DNA from: Bacteroidota bacterium | GTDB lineage: Bacteria > Bacteroidota > Bacteroidia > NS11-12g > UBA955 | DNA length: 10,099 nt | Direction: 5' to 3' | Assembly: GCA_030836345.1 (NCBI GenBank) | Contig: JAURQA010000034.1 | Span: forward strand, 1-10,099 | Shown: piece by piece, positions 7,080 through 10,099 of the stretch | Layout: each line of letters begins with the position of its first letter | How positions within the stretch are numbered: position 1 is the stretch's first letter | Program-made: the position numbers and the translations under genes | The notes under the pieces: generated by a model | Seen by the model: only the letters and a program-made list of their open reading frames with translations | Told to the model about the DNA's origin: nothing | Databases searched by the model: none

Positions 7080-8395
7080 AAATAGCCGTTATAGGAACAG
7101 GGTACGTTGGATTAGTTTCTGGAACTTGCTTCGCAGAAACAGGAAACCAAGTAACTTGTGTTGACATTGATGAGAATAAGGTTAACAGCCTCTCATCAGG
7201 TAAAATAACCATTTATGAGCCTGGGTTGGAAGTGTTATTTCAGAGGAATCTGCGAGAGAATCGCTTGCGATTCACAACCAATTTGAAGCAGGCTGTAGAA
7301 GATGCTAAGATCATATTTCTTGCTTTGCCCACTCCTCCTGGTGAGGATGGAAGTGCAGATCTTAAATACGTTTTAGGAGTAGCCGAAGATTTAGGTAAAA
7401 TACTAAATGACTATAAGGTAATCGTAGATAAAAGTACAGTGCCTGTGGGTACAGGAGATAAAGTTTCCGAAGCAATTAAACTGAATTATAATGGACCATT
7501 TGATGTTGTTTCTAATCCCGAATTTTTAAGAGAAGGAGTTGCTGTTGATGATTTCATGAAGCCAGATAGGGTTGTCATTGGAGCCAACTCAGAAAGGTCA
7601 AGAGAAATCATGGGTGATTTGTACGCACCGTACGTGCGGCAAGGAAACCCAGTGATATTTATGGATGTTCGAAGCGCCGAGTTAACTAAATATGCAGCGA
7701 ATAGTTTTTTAGCCACTAAAATTTCGTTTATGAATGAAATTTCGCAATTGTGCGAGCGCTTAGATGCAGATGTCGATATGGTGCGCTTGGGAATAGGAAG
7801 TGACGCTAGAATAGGAAAAAGGTTTCTTTTTCCAGGAATAGGATATGGGGGCAGTTGTTTCCCAAAAGATGTAAAGGCACTGATTCATTCTTCAGAAAAT
7901 GCGGGGTATGATTTTAAGATACTTAAAAGCGTAGAGCAGGTGAACGAAAGCCAAAAGAAAGCATTAATACCTAAAATAGTGAGCCATTACGGCGAAGATC
8001 TTAAAGGCAAGGTAGTTGCACTTTGGGGATTAGCCTTTAAGCCAAATACAGATGATATAAGAGAGGCTCCAGCTTTAGAACTAATTCAGGATTTGCGCAG
8101 TCGCGGAGCTATTATTCAAACCTATGATGCTGAGGCTATGAATAATGTGAAAGGCCTATTAGGTGAGCATGAGGATTTAGTATTCTTTAACACCCCTTAC
8201 GAAGCCTGCGATAATTCAGACTTTTTGATTATTGCTACCGAATGGCCAGAATTTAGGAGCCCAAACTTTGTAGAACTTATCGCACGAATAAAAGATAAAG
8301 TAATTTTTGATGGGCGCAATGTTTTTGACAATGCTTTGGCTGAAAAACACGGTTTTTCATACTATAGTATTGGGAGAAGTAGCCATCAAATTTAG
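7076..8395 (+). CDS. ugd: UDP-glucose 6-dehydrogenase
   Basis: Cytoplasmic enzyme that oxidises UDP-glucose to UDP-glucuronate using two NAD+. The 439 residues show the N-terminal Rossmann domain with GTGYVG (7-12) and D30 at the end of strand 2, the VDKSTVPVGT segment, the NPEFLREG substrate loop, the central helix with the AANSFLATKISFMNE signature, and GYGGSCFPKD with the catalytic cysteine C261. The C-terminal UDP-binding domain includes WGLAFKPNTDDIREAPA. The N-terminus and overall pattern fit UDP-glucose rather than UDP-GlcNAc (WbpA) dehydrogenases, though the two groups are related. The ATG overlaps the aminotransferase stop (ATGA), so the pair is one operon. Together they suggest supply of uronic and amino-uronic sugars for exopolysaccharide, O-antigen or protein glycans. 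A strong terminator follows 19 bases after the stop. Confidence 0.95.
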   Translation: MKIAVIGTGYVGLVSGTCFAETGNQVTCVDIDENKVNSLSSGKITIYEPGLEVLFQRNLRENRLRFTTNLKQAVEDAKIIFLALPTPPGEDGSADLKYVLGVAEDLGKILNDYKVIVDKSTVPVGTGDKVSEAIKLNYNGPFDVVSNPEFLREGVAVDDFMKPDRVVIGANSERSREIMGDLYAPYVRQGNPVIFMDVRSAELTKYAANSFLATKISFMNEISQLCERLDADVDMVRLGIGSDARIGKRFLFPGIGYGGSCFPKDVKALIHSSENAGYDFKILKSVEQVNESQKKALIPKIVSHYGEDLKGKVVALWGLAFKPNTDDIREAPALELIQDLRSRGAIIQTYDAEAMNNVKGLLGEHEDLVFFNTPYEACDNSDFLIIATEWPEFRSPNFVELIARIKDKVIFDGRNVFDNALAEKHGFSYYSIGRSSHQI

Positions 8396-8413
8396 GTTAT
8401 ATAAATACCTAAG

Positions 8414-8447
8414 AAAAAAGGCCTTTGATTTATCAAAGGCCTTTTTT
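8414..8447. terminator. Bidirectional intrinsic terminator between convergent genes
   Basis: A perfect inverted repeat: GGCCTTTGAT (8420-8429), a TT centre, then ATCAAAGGCC (8432-8441). It is flanked by six A on the left and eight T on the right, which extend the stem to 16 base pairs. Read on + it gives a GC-containing hairpin and a U-tract ending ugd; read on - it gives the same for the secreted-protein gene, whose stop codon is 16 bases away. One element therefore serves both convergent transcripts. Confidence 0.93.
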
Positions 8448-8463
8448 TTAATTCTTATTTAAG

Positions 8464-9132
8464 TTATTCAATAATAAGCTGTGAACTTCGTATTCCTTTA
8501 GAATCAAGCAAGGTTAATACATATAAGCCTGCCTTCATACCTGATACATCAAGCTGTTCAACTTTATTTGCTAATGTTTCGCTAATGAGTAGTTGTCCAT
8601 TGCTACTGTACAAGGATGCTATACTTCCTTCGCTAGCTGATATGTTTACCACATCTTTAGCCGGGTTCGGATAAATAGCAATATCTGAATTAGCCAAAGT
8701 ATTCGCGTTAGCGCCAAAATTTACGTAAATTGTATAGTCAATAGTATCTATTAAAGATGGGTTTTCTTTATCCCAAATTGCATATTTTATGTAAGCGGTA
8801 TCAGCCACGCCTTTAGCATCAATAGTTACTTTCATTTCACCGTATTCCATATCCTTCATTGGATAAAAGGAGCCTGTATCTACCAGTTGTGTAAAACAGT
8901 TGAAATTATCACAAAGGGTTACATCCCAACCACTCGGAAAGTCAGAACTTACCTTAGCATACTTCAAGATTACTTCTTGGCCTTTAATATTTTTTATTTT
9001 GATTTTACAATCGTAACTACCTGTGTTGGGAGCGTACCAGGACAGGACTTTCCCATCTGTGTATTCTACAGACTGACCATAACCCAAAGAAACGATCATC
9101 ATTAAAGCTAACAGAGATACTATTTTATTCAT
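8464..9132 (-). CDS. Secreted protein with T9SS type A C-terminal sorting domain
   Basis: A 222-residue exported protein. Residues 1-19 are a Sec signal peptide (MNKIVSLLALMMIVSLGYG, with cleavage probably before Q20). Residues 22-140 form a beta-rich module with three cysteines (C42, C74, C79) and the pattern SGWDVTLCDNFNCF, which I recognise from other small Bacteroidota T9SS cargo and which is probably immunoglobulin-like. Residues 148-222 are a type IX sorting domain: IAIYPNPAKDVVNI at its start, a GQLL turn, then MKAGLYVLTLLDSKG near the end. Family knowledge says this domain directs outer-membrane translocation and is then removed, leaving the module free or attached to surface polysaccharide. 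No enzymatic motif is visible, so the function is unknown. It has its own -7 box upstream and ends at the shared terminator. Confidence 0.9.
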   Translation of the reverse strand: MNKIVSLLALMMIVSLGYGQSVEYTDGKVLSWYAPNTGSYDCKIKIKNIKGQEVILKYAKVSSDFPSGWDVTLCDNFNCFTQLVDTGSFYPMKDMEYGEMKVTIDAKGVADTAYIKYAIWDKENPSLIDTIDYTIYVNFGANANTLANSDIAIYPNPAKDVVNISASEGSIASLYSSNGQLLISETLANKVEQLDVSGMKAGLYVLTLLDSKGIRSSQLIIE

Positions 9133-9151
9133 TTTATTTCTTTCTTTTTCA

Positions 9152-9159
9152 CAAATATA
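9152..9159 (-). promoter_or_regulatory. Putative -7 promoter box for the T9SS cargo gene
   Basis: Read on the - strand, TATATTTG matches TAnnTTTG exactly. It ends 19 bases before the ATG at 9132, so transcription would start near 9146 with a leader of about 14 bases. No clear -33 TTG is seen. It lies in the 54-base gap after the HAD gene and suggests the cargo gene has a promoter of its own. Confidence 0.5.
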
Positions 9160-9186
9160 AACTTTTTAAAGATGCTTTATACTGTG

Positions 9187-9921
9187 TTATTTGTCATTTT
9201 TATTTAAGCCCATTACATAAGCCCTAAAATCATCCAGGTGAGCATATTCGCCTAGAAACAAAGGATGTTCAACCTTTGGTCCTTCTGACAGCTTAAACCA
9301 GGCTGTTTTTATTCCAGCGTTTAAGCCACCTATAACGTCTGTTTCCCTGTTGTCGCCAATATATATGCACTCCTCATGAGTCATGCCAGCCATTTCAACG
9401 GCCTTGTCAAATATTTCTTTACGTGGTTTAGGAATTCCAAAACTTTCCGAACTTAACATAAAATCAATGTGTTGATGAATACCGCTACATTTTATTTTAG
9501 TTTGCTGTGTTTGTTCAAAACCATTGGTGAGTAAACCTATTTTAAAGTGCTTTTTCAGATGCGCTAAAGTGCTTAGGGCATTTGGAATTAAAGTTGGAAT
9601 AGTAGGGCATATATCTAAATATTCTTGCCAGAGGCCTTTCGGTTGAAGATCTTCACGCAATCCTAATTTTTGAAGAGCATCGATAAATCGCCGAGTCCTT
9701 AAGGTCTCCTTATCTACCTCACCCTTCTCATAACGTCTCCAATATTCAGCGTTCGTTACCTCATATAATTCAATAAAGGCCAGATCTGTTTTGCCCGTTA
9801 GCTTTTCAAGGTTGTGTTTCTGATACAGTTGGCTGAGTGCTATTTTGGCATTCCCGTCAAAATCCCATAAGGTGTTATCTAAATCGAATAGAATGCACTG
9901 AGTATTTTTTGCTTTTTCCAT
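9187..9921 (-). CDS. yjjG: HAD-superfamily hydrolase, YjjG-type (noncanonical pyrimidine) nucleotidase
   Basis: Cytoplasmic phosphatase of the haloacid dehalogenase superfamily. YjjG enzymes dephosphorylate nucleoside monophosphates, with a house-cleaning role against abnormal pyrimidine nucleotides. The 244 residues carry all four motifs: I, FDLDNTL with nucleophile D13 and acid D15; II, LLTNG with T132; III, K165 in PKPRKEIF; IV, IGDNRETD with D190 and D195. The helical cap (about 25-95) includes the EYWRRYEKGEV stretch, with length and spacing typical of the YjjG subfamily. Other HAD nucleotidases or phosphoglycolate phosphatases are possible, so the substrate is only probable. The ATG at 9921 is preceded by AAGGAGGG, an unusually strong ribosome site for this window. 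It lies 80 bases downstream of an adenylate kinase-like gene on the same strand. Confidence 0.85.
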   Translation of the reverse strand: MEKAKNTQCILFDLDNTLWDFDGNAKIALSQLYQKHNLEKLTGKTDLAFIELYEVTNAEYWRRYEKGEVDKETLRTRRFIDALQKLGLREDLQPKGLWQEYLDICPTIPTLIPNALSTLAHLKKHFKIGLLTNGFEQTQQTKIKCSGIHQHIDFMLSSESFGIPKPRKEIFDKAVEMAGMTHEECIYIGDNRETDVIGGLNAGIKTAWFKLSEGPKVEHPLFLGEYAHLDDFRAYVMGLNKNDK

Positions 9922-9932
9922 ATTTTATTAAA

Positions 9933-9940
9933 CCCTCCTT
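9933..9940 (-). promoter_or_regulatory. Strong Shine-Dalgarno sequence for the HAD gene
   Basis: Read on the - strand the sequence is AAGGAGGG, a near-perfect complement of the 16S rRNA 3' end, with 11 bases between it and the ATG at 9921. It supports that start codon. The spacing is a little longer than ideal. No other gene in the window has a comparable site. Confidence 0.6.
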
Positions 9941-10001
9941 ATTATTACTCTCATCCATTCATGAATAGAGGTATATGGTTTTAAGTAGAGGCTGTAACTT
10001 T

Positions 10002-10099
10002 TTAAAGGCCGGCAGACCCATTTAGTTTAAGAATTGCCTTGCTTAGGTCTTCAAATATTCGGTCTATTTCTCCCATACCATCTACACCGGTATACTTAT
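10002..10099 (-). CDS. Partial CDS: 3' end of an adenylate kinase-like gene, cut by the window edge
   Basis: An open frame enters from the right edge and reads 31 residues on the - strand before a TAA at 10002-10004. The visible part is KYTGVDGMGEIDRIFEDL followed by a helix and GSAGL. The pattern (V)xGxGxIDxIFxxL near a C-terminus resembles the last strand and helix of adenylate kinases and related nucleotide kinases. With only 31 residues, and none of the P-loop or lid visible, the family call is tentative. An open frame running to the edge with this composition makes a real coding end likely. It points the same way as the HAD nucleotidase, 80 bases upstream of it. Confidence 0.45.
   Translation of the reverse strand, partial: KYTGVDGMGEIDRIFEDLSKAILKLNGSAGL

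Noticed and set aside
8887..9105. A 72-residue open frame on the + strand
   Set aside because: Antisense to the T9SS cargo gene, with no promoter or domain of its own.
9957..9966. ATTCATGAAT palindrome upstream of the HAD gene, possible operator
   Set aside because: Ten AT-rich bases with no second copy and no regulator gene nearby.

Overview
The window looks like chromosomal DNA from a member of the Bacteroidota, probably a marine or freshwater flavobacterium-like organism. Four things point there: AT-rich DNA, -7 boxes of the Bacteroidota type TAnnTTTG in front of the main transcription units, mostly absent Shine-Dalgarno sequences, and a secreted protein with a type IX secretion (T9SS) C-terminal sorting domain. 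The protein families (Bacteroidota-style MutL, rhomboid pair with a conserved C-terminal tail, flavobacterial-type E2 acyltransferase) agree. I see no tRNA, rRNA, insertion sequence, phage gene or CRISPR array.

Left to right on the + strand: a 2-oxo acid dehydrogenase E2 acyltransferase (93-1391) with its own promoter. Then a tightly packed four-gene operon (1469-5881): mutL, an active-looking rhomboid protease, a second rhomboid that has lost its catalytic residues, and a membrane-anchored endonuclease/exonuclease/phosphatase (EEP) protein. Every junction in this operon is a one-base stop/start overlap. Next is a two-gene nucleotide-sugar operon (5961-8395): a WbpE-like sugar aminotransferase overlapping a UDP-glucose 6-dehydrogenase. 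It ends at a strong hairpin (8414-8447) that serves as terminator for both strands.

The right part is on the - strand. In transcription order it holds the 3' end of an adenylate kinase-like gene cut by the window edge (10002-10099), a YjjG-type HAD nucleotidase with an unusually strong Shine-Dalgarno (9187-9921), and a small T9SS-secreted protein (8464-9132) that ends at the shared terminator. No gene-free stretch exceeds about 100 bases.

Most of the window is ordinary housekeeping and envelope metabolism. The points most worth a second look are the coupled protease/pseudoprotease rhomboid pair behind mutL, the degenerate endonuclease motif in MutL, and a mutL promoter placed so close to its GTG start that the mRNA may be leaderless.
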